Positions 9,083 through 19,874 are shown, numbered from the stretch's first letter. The stretch: 64,000 nucleotides of DNA from Paenibacillus amylolyticus (GCF_029689945.1 NZ_CP121451.1:2232001-2296000), one strand, 5' to 3'. Program-made: numbers and translations. The notes: a model not told the origin generated them from the sequence alone.

Positions 9083-10251
9083 ATGAGAATACTTATTGTT
9101 GACGACAATCCGACGAATGTCATTATCATTCGAGAAATTCTGAAAAAGAGAACTATCGTGACATTGTAACGGCGAGTTCCGCCATGGAAATGTTTGAAGT
9201 GTTGGGAATTGGAGAGGAAAGCAACGAACTTCGTCCAAAACCGTCGGATATTGATCTAATTTTGCTGGACATGATGATGCCCGAGATGGATGGTATCGAA
9301 GCTTGCAGTATTGTGCAAAAATTTGAAAATCTGAAGGATATTCCGATTATTATGGTAACTGCCATCGGAGACTCCAAGAAACTTGCCGAAGCATTGGATG
9401 CAGGTGCATCTGACTATGTGACCAAACCGATTAATAAAGTCGAACTGATGGCCAGAATTCGACTCGCACTTCGTTTGAAACAAGAGAAGGATTGGCATAA
9501 AGAGCGTGATCAACGTATTCAGGATGAGCTCAAGCTGGCAGCGATGGTCCAAAATGCCGTATTAAGTCCCGCCATTAGGGACCCGTTGTTCCAAGTGCAT
9601 GCCATCTATAAACCTTCCTTCGAGCTTGCGGGTGATCTGTATTCATGGTACCCCCTCGGGGAAGGCCGTTATGGAGTACTGCTGCTCGACATGACGGGAC
9701 ACGGGATATCTTCATCCCTGTTTACGATGTTTATTGCATCTGTGTTGAAAGATACCGTTACCACCTATGTCGATCCAGAGAAGGTCATTCAAGAGCTGAA
9801 CCGTCGTTTTAACCAGCTTCATCTAGAGAAACAATTGGTGCAGTATTATTTCACGGCCATTTATCTGGTTGTTGATACACGGATGAAGCGCATTGATTAT
9901 GTTAATGCAGGGCATCCGCCAGCTTTATTTTTCCAAAACGACGGCAGTGTCACCACATTTGACAGCGTCTGCTGTCCTGTTGGTTTATTCGACAAAATGG
10001 ACATTGAACCACAAACGATCCATTACGAGGGTGACGGGCATATTGCACTCTATACGGATGGATTATTGGAAGCTGTTCAGGGCGGGCAGGAGGAACAACT
10101 TGAATTCCTGATCGATAAACTGACCGGCTCACATCAGTGGAATGAAGCTGCCATGCAGGCACTGTTTTTTGACGACGAAATTCCCCAGGAGCGGGATGAT
10201 GATAAATGTCTCGTCTGGATTACTTTGGATAAAGGGGCGGGGGATGAATGA
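9083..10251 (+). CDS. rsbY: RsbY-like response regulator with PP2C phosphatase output (one apparent frameshift)
   Basis: The protein joins a receiver domain to a SpoIIE/RsbU-type PP2C serine phosphatase; its expected job is to dephosphorylate RsbV and so release SigB. ATG 9083 follows AAGGAGAT. MRILIVDDNP opens the receiver, with phosphoacceptor Asp63 in LILLDMMMPEMDG and a late DYVTKP. The phosphatase has FELAGDLYSW, LLLDMTGHGISSSL, DYVNAGHPPALF and ALYTDGLLEA. The frame breaks at the A run 9143-9147; one more A restores KKENYRDIVT. Repaired length is 389 residues. Its stop overlaps the next start by four bases. The closest known arrangement is RsbY of the Bacillus cereus group, which lacks RsbU's RsbT-binding domain. 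Confidence 0.8.
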
Positions 10252-13200
10252 AGATCAGGAATAAACTGCTGATTGGTTTTACCGCTCTGATGGCTATTTT
10301 GATCGTGCTCACGTTTGTGAGTTATGAGCGGCTAAACAGCAGTAATCAACAGATTGATCAGATGTATCAGGACCGCTATCTCAAAGTAAGGTTCACTTCT
10401 GCTGCACGTGGAGAGGTTAATGATATTGCCAAAGTGCTGGCTAACTTGTTACTGAATCCGAGCAACTCCATTGGTGCGGCGGATAGTGACCTGAAGGAAA
10501 TGAAGGTACGGGGGATCGTAACCTCGAAGAAGTGAGAAATCGGGCGGACAGTGCACCTGAACATCAACTGGTGGATCGTGTAAATTCGGCATGGAATGAG
10601 TATACAGCCTATGCTACGAGACAGATTAGCCTGATGTCCCAACAACGGGTAGAAGATGCAAATAACTACCGTAATTCAACAGGACTTGCGGTGCAAAAAG
10701 AAGCTGTAGATAGTTTGAATGCACTCTCCCGTTACCAGGACCAGGAGATTGATACGGAGATTAAAGACGCTAACGCAGCATATACGAGAGCAGTACAGAT
10801 CACCATAAGTATCATGATTGCCGGATTATTGCTGGCATTAGGTGTCATTATGTGGGTGCTGCCGAGTATTACACGGGGGCTGAATACCGTATCCATGATG
10901 ATCACAAGTTTTGGTAAAGGGCGTTACCGTACAATCCGACGTATTCAGGTCAAATCAACGGATGAGATTGGTCAGATTGCCAGTGTGTTCAAGGATGTAT
11001 CCAATGATCTGGAAGAAAAACTGGAGATCGAGAGAGCTTACGTACAGGCTCAGCAAGATCAAAACTGGATGAGTTCGAACATTGCAAGAGTCCCTGAGCT
11101 GCTCCGGGTATTGGTTCCATTCGACAAATCTCACAGATGTTTATCAGTGAGTTCACACCAGTGATGGGCGCTCAGCTCGGTGTTGTGTATCTGGTCGATG
11201 AGGAGAAACATCCCGACGAACTGAGACGTTACGGTGCATACGCTTATGAAGAGAATGAAGATGTTGGTAAAGAAATGTATCGCATTGGTGAAGGGCTGAT
11301 TGGTCAGGCTGCGCTGGATATGGCACCGATTATTCTGGAAAATACGCCGGAAGATTACGTGCACATTGGTTCCGCTTCAGGTTCAACTCGCGCTGCGGGT
11401 ATCATGATCTATCCTGTGGTATTTGAAGATGAATTGATTGGTGTTGTCGAGCTGGCGTCCTTTGAAGGGTTCAATGAACTGCACAAACAATTATTCGCTC
11501 AACTGATCATGAACTTGGGCGTAATTCTGAACAACGTTCGTCGTCGTTTGCGTGTGGAGGAGCTGCTTCGTGAATCCCAGGCACTGACTGAAGAACTGCA
11601 AGTGCAATCGGAAGAGTTGCAGACACAGCAGGAAGAACTGCGCCGTTCCAATGAGAATCTGGAGGAGCAGACAGAGGCCCTTAAACGTTCCGAGGAATTG
11701 CTGCAGCGTCAGCAGGAAGAGCTGGAGCATTTCAATACCGAGCTTATTGCCAAGACGCGCGCGCTTGAAGAGCAGGTACGTGAGGTCGAAGAGAAGAATG
11801 ACGAAATTGAGAAAACGAAGACACAGTTGGAACAACAAGCTACACAACTATCGATGACAAGCAAGTACAAGTCCGAATTTTTGGCAAATATGTCGCATGA
11901 ACTCCGTACACCATTGAACAGTTTACTCATTCTGTCTCAGTTGTTGTCAGAGAACAAAGGTGGAAATCTGACTGACAAGCAGCAGGAATATGCGCAAACC
12001 ATCTACATGTCGGGTGCGGATCTGCTGAAAATGATTGATGAGATTCTGGATCTGTCCAAAGTGGATGCGGGCAAGATGGATATCAATTATGAGACGGTTC
12101 AAATGGAAGAGCTGAGCAGTTTTGTTCAGCAGAACTTTGGAGCGATGGCGAATAAAAAAGAATTGACCCTGAACATCGAGTTCAACAGAGATTTACCTAA
12201 ATGGGTATACACCGACAGCCATCGTGTCAAACAGATTCTGCGAAACTTGTTGTCGAATGCATTCAAATTTACCAATCGTGGGTCGGTCAGTCTGATTGGA
12301 AGAAGAATGAAACCGGAAGAGCTGCCGGGTTATATGAACACCAATCAGGAATATCTCGGATTTAGTGTAAAAGACACAGGCATCGGCATTCCATCAGACA
12401 AGACGGATCTGATCTTTGAAGCATTCCAGCAAGTAGATGGGACGACAAGTCGGAAATACGGTGGAACGGGTCTTGGACTGTCCATTAGCAGGGAGCTGGC
12501 TCGTTTGCTTGGTGGTGCAATACATGTGGAATCATCAGAAGGCGAAGGCAGCTGCTTTACCTTATACCTGCCGGATAATCATGAAGAGGAAGCGCTGGCG
12601 GAGGAAGGGGCATCAAGAGAAGCAGCCGTATCCTCAGAGAATCTTTATGAGCAAGCCAGCGAAGCACGAACCATGCTTTCAAGTCATCAATCCATTCTCT
12701 CTCCTGATCCGGAGCAGAGCGTGGGTAAAGATCTGTCTCCTGTCCGTACTCCAGATCTCTCCCAGATTGAAGATGATCGGGAGAATCTCATGGAAGGCGA
12801 CAAAATGCTTCTCATTATTGAGGATGATGTGAACTTTGCACATATTTTGATGGATATGGCAAGAGGAAGAGGATTCAAAGCACTTGTTGCCCTTCAAGGT
12901 GATAAAGGACTTGAGATGGCACGTCAATATCTGCCTGATGCCATTATCCTGGATATTCAATTGCCTGTGATGGATGGCTGGACGATTCTGGGCGAGCTGA
13001 AGAGCAGTTCGGCAACACGCCACATCCCGGTGCATGTCATTTCAGTCATTGATGATATGAAGCAAGGTCTGATGATGGGTGCCATTGCGTATCTGAAAAA
13101 ACCTTCGAGCAAAGATGCACTGGATAAAGCTTTCTCGCATATCAAATCCTATACCGAGAATCAGTTGAAACGACTGTTGATTGTGGAAGATGATGAAATT

Positions 13201-13971
13201 CAGCGTAAAGCTATCATTGAATTGATCGGTCATGATGATGTTGCCATTACGGCAGTATCTACAGGCAGCGAGGCATTGAATGAATTACACAGCCAGCGTT
13301 ATGACTGCATGGTGCTGGATCTGATGTTAACAGACATGACCGGGTTTGAGTTGCTCGACCAGATTCGGGATGATGAATATCTGAACGATCTGCCGATTAT
13401 AATTTATACAGGCAAGGAACTGGATTCCAAGGAAGAAATGAAGCTGCGCAAATATGCGGAATCCATCATTATCAAGGACGTGAAGTCACCGGAACGTCTG
13501 CTGGATGAGACGACATTGTTCCTGCATCGGGTAGAAGCCAATTTGCCGGAAGACAAGCGTCGCATCTTACAGAAACTACACAACAAGGAAACGTTGTTTG
13601 AAGGCAAGAAAATCTTGCTTGTAGATGACGATATTCGTAATGTATTTGCTCTTTCAAGCGTCCTCGAAGGTTATCGGATGGATGTGACGTTTGCAGAGAA
13701 CGGGCGAGAGGCTTTGGATATTTTGGAGAAAAATCCGGAGTTTGATCTGGTGCTGATGGATATGATGATGCCAGAAATGGATGGTTATGAAGCGATGACT
13801 CGAATCAGACAGATTCCGCAGTTTGAAAAGTTGCCGATTATTGCGCTCACGGCCAAAGCCATGAAAGAGGATCGCGGCAAATGTATTGAGGCCGGAGCAT
13901 CTGATTATGTGAAAAAACCGATTCAGACAGATCAATTGTTATCCTTAATGCGTGTATGGCTGTATTCGTAA
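10248..13971 (+). CDS. rsbK: RsbK-like hybrid histidine kinase with three receivers (two apparent frameshifts)
   Basis: This is a membrane sensor of about 1,241 residues. In order: TM helix 1 (residues 7-27), an extracellular helical CHASE3-like region, TM helix 2 (VQITISIMIAGLLLALGVIM, about 185-205), a HAMP segment, a GAF domain (GVVYLVDEEKHPDE...ELIGVVELAS), a long coiled coil, HisKA with FLANMSHELRTPLN (about 547), HATPase (NLLSNAFKF, GGTGLGLSISREL) and three receivers starting near residues 853, 977 and 1121, each with a DIQLP/DLML/DMMMP phosphosite. Breaks at the G run 10509-10513 and GGG 11106-11108 each need one base. In B. cereus RsbK phosphorylates RsbY to activate SigB; the neighbours here fit the same role. 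Confidence 0.8.
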
Positions 13972-14057
13972 AATCATTATTCGGATGTTCACGGTTTGGG
14001 TAATGAAAGACAATACAACGAATACGCAAGTAACAATTGAAGAAGTGGAGAGAATTT

Positions 14058-14930
14058 ATGACACCGTGGGAACCTACCGAGACGGGGGCAGATTTGGTCC
14101 GTATGCCGCAAGATGAAGAGCGCGAGCTGATCGAGATTGAGTTGCTGTTGGAAGGCATGCACCGTTTATATGGATATGATTTTAGAAATTATGCACTGCC
14201 ATCCCTCAGACGAAGAATCTGGCATCATGCACATGCAGAAGGGGTTAAGAGTATATCCGGCTTGCAGGAGCGTGTCCTTCATGATCGTTCCGCGTTTGAA
14301 CGGTTTGTACAGAACTTGTCCATCCCTGTAACGGAAATGTTTCGGGATCCTTCGCTTTTCCGAATGTTTCGGGAAAAGATTATTCCAATCCTGAGAACCT
14401 ATCCGTATATCCGCATATGGCATGCGGGTTGCTCTACGGGAGAGGAAGTGTACTCCATGGCGATCATGTTGCATGAGGAAGGGCTGTATGACAAGGCAAG
14501 AATCTACGCAACGGATATGAATGATCGCTCTTTGCAACAAGCCAAAGAAGGCGTGTACGGTATTGAGAAAATGAAACTGTTTACTACAAATTATCTGGAG
14601 GCAGGGGGTACCAGAGCCTTCTCCGAGTACTATACAGCGAAATACAATTCGGTGATATTTCATCCTTTTCTAAGGAAGAACATTATTTTCGCCGAGCACA
14701 ATCTGGCAACAGATCGGTCATTTAACGAGTTTAATGTTATCTTTTGCCGAAATGTCATGATCTATTTTAATGATGAATTGCGGAACCATGTGCATGGGCT
14801 GTTTCATGAGAGCTTGAGCCACTTTGGAATACTGGTTCTGGGGTCGAAAGAATCGATACATTTTACAGAGTTCAGTGATACCTATGAGCCGTTAGACCGA
14901 ACCGAAAAAATATACCGGAAGATCAAATAG
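14058..14930 (+). CDS. rsbM: RsbM-like CheR-type protein methyltransferase
   Basis: A 290-residue SAM-dependent methyltransferase with the CheR layout: an N-terminal helical part ([19 protein letters not shown]), the SAM loop [36 protein letters not shown] and [13 protein letters not shown], ending [15 protein letters not shown]. CheR enzymes methylate glutamates on receptor coiled coils; in B. cereus RsbM methylates RsbK and dampens its signal. GGAGAGAATTT precedes ATG 14058; the longer frame from TTG 14037 lacks a site. There is no CheB methylesterase beside it and no chemoreceptor gene, so RsbK is the probable substrate. Confidence 0.8.
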   Translation: MTPWEPTETGADLVRMPQDEERELIEIELLLEGMHRLYGYDFRNYALPSLRRRIWHHAHAEGVKSISGLQERVLHDRSAFERFVQNLSIPVTEMFRDPSLFRMFREKIIPILRTYPYIRIWHAGCSTGEEVYSMAIMLHEEGLYDKARIYATDMNDRSLQQAKEGVYGIEKMKLFTTNYLEAGGTRAFSEYYTAKYNSVIFHPFLRKNIIFAEHNLATDRSFNEFNVIFCRNVMIYFNDELRNHVHGLFHESLSHFGILVLGSKESIHFTEFSDTYEPLDRTEKIYRKIK

Positions 14931-14946
14931 GGGGTTAGGGTTAGCC

Positions 14947-16623
14947 ATGGGGCTCAATGAACCAATCCACATATTATTGGTAGATGACCGCCCTGAGAAC
15001 TTGCTTGCTCTTGAAGCAGTTCTGGAATCGGAACAATATAAACTCGTTAAGGCGACTTCCGGAGAAGAGGCACTCCGTTGTCTGCTAAAAGACGAATTTG
15101 CGGTTATCGTTCTTGATGTGCAGATGCCTGGGATGGACGGTATTGAGACAGCAAAGTTAATCAAGGCACGGGACAAGTCCAAGGATGTGCCGATTATATT
15201 CATCTCTGCGAATAGCAGAGAGGCGGAGCACTTGTTTGCCGGATATTCAGCCGGGGCCATTGATTATATGGTTAAGCCATTTATTCCTCAGATTTTGAAA
15301 TCCAAAATCGAGGGCTTTGTGGAGATGTTTATCACCAATAAACGGTTGAAGACACAGACGATGTTGCTTCACCAGAAGACTCAGGAACTGGAGAAGATGA
15401 ATCAACAACTCGTTCAGGCCAAGGAAGAAGCAGAGATTGCAGCTAATGCAAAGACCGAGTTTCTGGCGATGATGAGCCATGAGATTCGTACACCCATGAA
15501 CGGAGTGATCGGCATGGTGGATCTGCTCATGGATACGGAACTCAAGGAAGATCAGAAGGAATATGTAGACATTGTTCGTCGCAGCGCAGATGCACTTGTC
15601 ACGGTCATTAATGACATTCTTGATTTTACCAAAATGGAATCCGGCAAAATGGAACTGGAGGAGCATCCGTTTGAGCCTGTCTCCTGTATTCGTGAAGTGC
15701 TGGGATTGTTCGCTGCTGAAGCTGGCAAAAAGAATCTGGAGCTGGACTATTTCCTGGAAGATTCGGTCCCTGAATTAATCTATGGAGATATGGCAAGGCT
15801 GCGCCAGGTTCTATTGAATCTGATTGCCAATGCGATCAAATTTACCGACCATGGCGGAGTATATCTGATCGTATCAGTGAAGGAAGAAAAGGATGGGCAA
15901 ATGGCGTTAGAGTTTGCTGTCAAGGACACGGGAATAGGCATTGCATCAGACAAGGTTGACCGCCTGTTTCAGCCGTTTTCCCAATTGGATACATCAATGA
16001 CTCGTAAATATGGTGGAACCGGCTTGGGCCTGGCAATATGCAAGACTCTGGTTGAAATGATGGGTGGACAGATCTATCTGGATACAACAGAGCAACGGGG
16101 AGCGACATTTGTATTTACCATTCAGGCGAAACGTTATATTGAAACTGAACTGATCCAGGGGAACGGGGAAGAGATGCAAACGGATGTGAATAATGAGAAT
16201 AAGTACCCCACGGTATTAATTGTGGATGATCATCCGATTAACCAGAAATTGATGGCCATTATGCTCGGTAAACTGGGGTTACTCTCCGACATTGCGGAGG
16301 ATGGGCAAAGTGCTCTGGATATGGTGCTTGGCAGCCGTTATCCCTATGATTATGTGTTCATGGATCTGCAGATGCCAGTGATGGACGGTTTGGAGTGCAC
16401 ACGGCGGATTCGAGAGAGCCTGTCCCAGTCCGATCAGCCGATCATTATAGCCATGACAGCGAATGTGATGGAAGGTATCCAGCAACGCTGTATGGCCGCA
16501 GGCATGAATGATTATATTAGTAAACCGGTGAAAATGGGCAATGTTAAACAGAAACTAACCCACTTTCAGAAACAACGACAAATGTTAAACCCGGGCCCAT
16601 CAGCCATGAATCATGCCAATTGA
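14947..16623 (+). CDS. REC-HK-REC hybrid sensor histidine kinase in the sigB locus
   Basis: A 558-residue soluble hybrid kinase. The N-terminal receiver ([10 protein letters not shown], phosphosite in [19 protein letters not shown]) is followed by a short coiled coil, HisKA with [14 protein letters not shown], HATPase ([30 protein letters not shown]) and a C-terminal receiver ([28 protein letters not shown]). There is no transmembrane helix or classical sensor domain, so input must come by phosphotransfer or partner binding. It lies 16 bases after rsbM and 86 bases before rsbV. It is not part of the B. cereus rsbKMY set as I know it, so its place in the SigB cascade is open. Confidence 0.85.
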   Translation: MGLNEPIHILLVDDRPENLLALEAVLESEQYKLVKATSGEEALRCLLKDEFAVIVLDVQMPGMDGIETAKLIKARDKSKDVPIIFISANSREAEHLFAGYSAGAIDYMVKPFIPQILKSKIEGFVEMFITNKRLKTQTMLLHQKTQELEKMNQQLVQAKEEAEIAANAKTEFLAMMSHEIRTPMNGVIGMVDLLMDTELKEDQKEYVDIVRRSADALVTVINDILDFTKMESGKMELEEHPFEPVSCIREVLGLFAAEAGKKNLELDYFLEDSVPELIYGDMARLRQVLLNLIANAIKFTDHGGVYLIVSVKEEKDGQMALEFAVKDTGIGIASDKVDRLFQPFSQLDTSMTRKYGGTGLGLAICKTLVEMMGGQIYLDTTEQRGATFVFTIQAKRYIETELIQGNGEEMQTDVNNENKYPTVLIVDDHPINQKLMAIMLGKLGLLSDIAEDGQSALDMVLGSRYPYDYVFMDLQMPVMDGLECTRRIRESLSQSDQPIIIAMTANVMEGIQQRCMAAGMNDYISKPVKMGNVKQKLTHFQKQRQMLNPGPSAMNHAN

Positions 16624-16645
16624 AACATTTACCAAACTTCTTTTT

Positions 16646-16671
16646 GTTTCACTCATGAGTCAGTTGGGTTA
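16646..16671 (+). promoter_or_regulatory. SigB-like autoregulatory promoter upstream of rsbV
   Basis: GTTTCA, a 14-base spacer and GGGTTA lie 38 bases before ATG 16710. In Bacillus the rsbV-rsbW-sigB operon is driven by SigB itself from a promoter in the same place. Confidence 0.75.
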
Positions 16672-16709
16672 ATAGGTAAGGAAATCATTGATCAGGAGAG
16701 AGATGTCTA

Positions 16710-17048
16710 ATGAATACAAATAAAAATGAAAAATTCAATGCAAGAACTGAAACCCAGGATGGCGTATGCACAGTGTATCTGACTGGCGAACTGGATTTGT
16801 CGGTTGCTCCTGACTTCCGTATGGTGATGGAGCCGCTCGTGGATAACAAGGAACAGGATCTTGTAATCAACATGAAAGAATTGAAGTATATCGATAGTAC
16901 AGGGATTGGTATCCTGTTATCTGTCCTGAAGGCAAGACATGGAATGGAAGCACGCTTTGAAGTACAGGAAGTTCCTGCTCAAATTCAGAAACTTTTTGAT
17001 ATGACGGGCATCGCCAAATTCTTTGTCACTCAGAAGAATTCCCAATAG
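16710..17048 (+). CDS. rsbV: Anti-sigma factor antagonist RsbV
   Basis: A 112-residue STAS-domain protein. The phosphorylatable serine is Ser63 in the motif YIDSTGIGILL. Unphosphorylated RsbV binds RsbW and frees SigB; RsbW phosphorylates it and RsbY-type PP2C phosphatases reverse this. AGGAGAGAGATG places the start at 16710. It is the first gene behind the SigB-like promoter, and rsbW follows after 18 bases. Confidence 0.92.
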   Translation: MNTNKNEKFNARTETQDGVCTVYLTGELDLSVAPDFRMVMEPLVDNKEQDLVINMKELKYIDSTGIGILLSVLKARHGMEARFEVQEVPAQIQKLFDMTGIAKFFVTQKNSQ

Positions 17049-17066
17049 GAAAGGATCGAAGAAGGA

Positions 17067-17519
17067 ATGAATGCAGAAGTTCAAAGAGTCACCCTTAATT
17101 TACCGGCGACAGCTGATTACGTTGATATTGTTAGACTTAATCTTTATGGAGTAGCATCCAAAATGGGATTCTCCTATGAAGACATCGAGGATATGAAAGT
17201 TGCTGTATCCGAGGCATGTAACAACTCTGTACTGTATGCCTACTCACACGAAGGTGGCATGGTTGAAGTGGTATTCGAAGTGGATGGCGAAACATTGTCC
17301 ATTACGGTCAAGGACGAAGGTGCCAGCTTCGAGAACATGAATCCTGCTGTGTCACGTGCCGGTCTTCACGACAAAGAACTGACAGAAGCACAGATTGGCG
17401 GACTTGGGTTCTACCTGATGCAAGCCTTGATGGACGATGTCAGTGTGGAAAGTGAGACGGGCAAAGGTACGAAGGTAGTACTCGTAAAACGTCTTGCAAG
17501 AAGTGAGGAGAAAGTATGA
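17067..17519 (+). CDS. rsbW: Anti-sigma-B factor and RsbV kinase RsbW
   Basis: A 150-residue HATPase_c serine kinase of the RsbW/SpoIIAB type. The N-box reads MKVAVSEACNNSVLYAY, the G1 region VKDEGASFE, and a GGLGFYLMQALMDDV segment follows, then GKGTKVVLVKR. It binds SigB and blocks it, or phosphorylates RsbV, depending on ATP and RsbV state. The start at ATG 17067 follows AAAGGATCGAAGAAGG. The stop overlaps the sigB start by four bases, which keeps anti-sigma and sigma levels coupled. Confidence 0.92.
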   Translation: MNAEVQRVTLNLPATADYVDIVRLNLYGVASKMGFSYEDIEDMKVAVSEACNNSVLYAYSHEGGMVEVVFEVDGETLSITVKDEGASFENMNPAVSRAGLHDKELTEAQIGGLGFYLMQALMDDVSVESETGKGTKVVLVKRLARSEEKV

Positions 17520-18289
17520 ATGAAAAAGTGACTCCCCCAGAGTCCATGTCTGAAGCTATAGGTTTGATCTGGGAATACCAGCAGACCCAAGATAATGAAA
17601 TTGCAACTGTCCTCATCCGCAAATATGAACCGATGGTTAAGATGGCAGCAGGTAAAATTGCTCGGAATCGCCCCGACCTATACGAAGATTTGTATCAGAC
17701 TGGGCAGATGGCCTTGATTCGTTTGCTGAAGCAATACGATATCAATCTGGGCATTCCGTTTGAACCCTATGCCATGAAGAGCATGATCGGTCATATGAAG
17801 AACTATTTGCGTGACAAATCCTGGTATATACAGGTTCCCCGGAGGATTAAGGAAAAGGGAGCCCTTGTGCAACATGCCATTGATGAGTTAACCGTGAAGC
17901 TGGAGCGCTCACCCGGTGTGAACGAAATTGCTGAATACCTTGATTTGACTGCAGAAGAAACGATTGAAGTTCTGGCTGGTCGTGAATGTTATCACTATGT
18001 GTCACTGGATTCTCCGTTATCTCAGGATGACAGTGCAGCGACATTGGGTGAACTGATCAGTGCAGATGTTAATGACTACGATTCGGTTGAAAAACGGATG
18101 GACTTGCAACAGGCATTGGGACAATTGAAAGAACAAGAGCAGCAGGTACTTATTCTAGCATTCCAGGATGGCCAATCTCAGCGGGCAATTGCCCAAAAAC
18201 TTGGCGTATCACAGATGAGTGTATCTCGGATTCAGAAGCGAGCTACAGAGAAATTGAAACAGATCATGTCGAATGCTTCAATGTTATGA
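17516..18289 (+). CDS. sigB: General stress sigma factor SigB
   Basis: A 257-residue group-3 sigma-70 factor with region 2 (DLYQTGQMALIRLLKQYD, FEPYAMKSMIGHMKNYLRD), region 3 (WYIQVPRRIKEKG) and region 4 with helix-turn-helix (QSQRAIAQKLGVSQMSVSRIQKRA). The size and the rsbV-rsbW-sigB order match Bacillaceae SigB; SigF is the main alternative but would have spoIIAA/AB neighbours and no stress phosphatases. At least six candidate target promoters lie within 12 kb on either side. A terminator follows at 18327. Confidence 0.88.
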   Translation: MNEKVTPPESMSEAIGLIWEYQQTQDNEIATVLIRKYEPMVKMAAGKIARNRPDLYEDLYQTGQMALIRLLKQYDINLGIPFEPYAMKSMIGHMKNYLRDKSWYIQVPRRIKEKGALVQHAIDELTVKLERSPGVNEIAEYLDLTAEETIEVLAGRECYHYVSLDSPLSQDDSAATLGELISADVNDYDSVEKRMDLQQALGQLKEQEQQVLILAFQDGQSQRAIAQKLGVSQMSVSRIQKRATEKLKQIMSNASML

Positions 18290-18326
18290 AAAATGGAACC
18301 CTAATGTTGTTGAATACGGCATAGAG

Positions 18327-18368
18327 AAGGACACGTCATTGCGCTGAAATGCATACGTGTCCTTTTTG
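18327..18368 (+). terminator. Terminator of the rsbV-rsbW-sigB operon
   Basis: AAGGACACGT / ACGTGTCCTT stem followed by TTTTTGGG. Confidence 0.8.
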
Positions 18369-18432
18369 GGATCAAATTAGGGATCAAAAAGATGAGTATG
18401 CCTGAACGAACATAAGTGCAGGAGTGGATAAA

Positions 18433-19464
18433 GTGATTGTAAACCAAATCAAGTTGGAAGCTCGCCGTGACAAGTTATCATGTTCGGACCATTGGCAATG
18501 GTGGGATTGGGTTGCACCTGACACGGATAGCATGAATGATGCTTTGGAGGAACTGACAGAGGCATTTCCGGATATGCAGTATTGGCTTCATAAAATTCCC
18601 GAAGTGGAATCGAATTATTTGTCCGTCCGTTTCGTGAAGGGGACAGAGCCAGTCATATTTGGTTCCTTGTTATATGCGATCAAGAATGAGAGAGATGACC
18701 AACGCCAAGATAATCAGATGTTTTTTTATGTCGATCGTCATAACCTGGTTACGTTGAACATGGATGACAACACCCGAGGGATTATGAAGACGGACGAACG
18801 TGCCCATATGTTACAGCAATGTAGTGAGCCCAGGGACGGGATGTTTGTACTTTTTCGAGCGATACTGCATTACTATCATGTGGGAATGGATCATTTTGAG
18901 ATGAACCTGCGAGATCTGGAACGGAAGATGGAATCACGCAATGCCCGTACCTTGATGGACCAGATTCTGGCTGCCAGATTCGAATTGTTGTACTGGAGCA
19001 ATCTGTTTATCCCCTACTCGGAACTGATGGCCGCTTCACATGAGGCTTACCTTGATGAAATCAATGAAAATCGATACTTCCAGCAGCTCCAACATCGCGT
19101 AGAGCGAATGGAACGATTGTTTCGTCATTATGAGAAAGAGATCGATACGTTAATCTCCATTGATAATGCGATCTCTGGTGTACGTGGCAATGAGATCATG
19201 AAAACACTGACCATTGTCACCGCTGTGTTCATACCTGCGACAGCTGCTGGCGCGATATGGGGGATGAACTTTGAGAATCTGCCTTTTATCGATAAATCTT
19301 GGGGAGTTGTATTGGTCCTTGTTGTCATTATCTTAAGCATGATCAGCATGTATGTATGGCTGATGATGAAAGGGTGGACAGGAGATTTGCTCAAAGTGAA
19401 ATCCTCACAGCCTTCAGCTGAAGAGACAGAGAAAAATGGAGCAATACAAGAGGGTAAAGGATAG
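18433..19464 (+). CDS. corA: CorA-family magnesium/cobalt transporter
   Basis: A 343-residue protein with a large soluble N-terminal domain, a long charged helix (HRVERMERLFRHYEKEIDTLIS) and two C-terminal membrane helices. The pore signature GMN is present in AIWGMNFENLPF near residue 276, at the end of the first membrane helix. AGGAG lies eight bases before GTG 18433; the in-frame GTG at 18424 overlaps that site. CorA pentamers import Mg2+. No SigB-like promoter is visible upstream. Confidence 0.85.
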   Translation: MIVNQIKLEARRDKLSCSDHWQWWDWVAPDTDSMNDALEELTEAFPDMQYWLHKIPEVESNYLSVRFVKGTEPVIFGSLLYAIKNERDDQRQDNQMFFYVDRHNLVTLNMDDNTRGIMKTDERAHMLQQCSEPRDGMFVLFRAILHYYHVGMDHFEMNLRDLERKMESRNARTLMDQILAARFELLYWSNLFIPYSELMAASHEAYLDEINENRYFQQLQHRVERMERLFRHYEKEIDTLISIDNAISGVRGNEIMKTLTIVTAVFIPATAAGAIWGMNFENLPFIDKSWGVVLVLVVIILSMISMYVWLMMKGWTGDLLKVKSSQPSAEETEKNGAIQEGKG

Positions 19465-19484
19465 CCTGCTGTCGGCTAGTCCTC

Positions 19485-19850
19485 TTAGTTTTTGTAATCT
19501 TCAATATAACCAAGCAAGTCGGCGATATATTGTCCAACAATCGGCATATTGACGAATTGGCTAAGAATGAATGCAAGCAGACCCAGGACAACAAAGGTAC
19601 CTACGGTCAGACCGAGTCCGCGTGCCATACCTGCTGTAAAGTTGGTAATAATCCGCTTTTTGGGACTGCTGTAATTCTCAATAATATCTTTGATCTGTGC
19701 TCTCTCCAGACTGTCCGCAATCTGGTCCAGACGTGTGTTCAATCGTTTTACCTCGTGCCGTAATTCAAAAGGATGCTCGCTGGTATCATACTGCTGTGCC
19801 GGAGTTCCTCCCGCAATTGGAGTATTACCGTTAATTGTAACTTTACTCAT
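19485..19850 (-). CDS. DUF5665-type membrane protein
   Basis: A 121-residue protein starts MSKVTINGNTPIAGG at ATG 19850 behind GAGGGGAAAA. A coiled-coil region (FELRHEVKRLNTRLDQIADSL) precedes SPKKRIITNFTAGMARGLGL and one long hydrophobic segment, ending YIADLLGYIEDYKN. The NF.AG.ARG.G pattern fits DUF5665. The function is unknown. It lies downstream of a ytxH-like gene, separated by a terminator-like hairpin, so it is probably transcribed by read-through. Confidence 0.65.
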   Translation of the reverse strand: MSKVTINGNTPIAGGTPAQQYDTSEHPFELRHEVKRLNTRLDQIADSLERAQIKDIIENYSSPKKRIITNFTAGMARGLGLTVGTFVVLGLLAFILSQFVNMPIVGQYIADLLGYIEDYKN

Positions 19851-19874
19851 GATTTTTCCCCTCAACTCGCATTG

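Noticed and set aside
13847..14158. Minus-strand frame between rsbK and rsbM
   Set aside because: No ribosome site, and it overlaps two well-supported plus-strand genes.
14058..14930. Part of a chemotaxis operon (cheR)
   Set aside because: No cheB, receptor or flagellar gene is nearby; the SigB context and the RsbK/RsbY-like partners explain it better.
17516..18289. SigF (sporulation) with spoIIAA-spoIIAB
   Set aside because: The upstream PP2C response regulator, hybrid kinases and flanking general-stress genes fit SigB; typical spoIIA surroundings are missing.
18290..18432. M-box magnesium riboswitch before corA
   Set aside because: The gap holds only the sigB terminator and is too short for an M-box.
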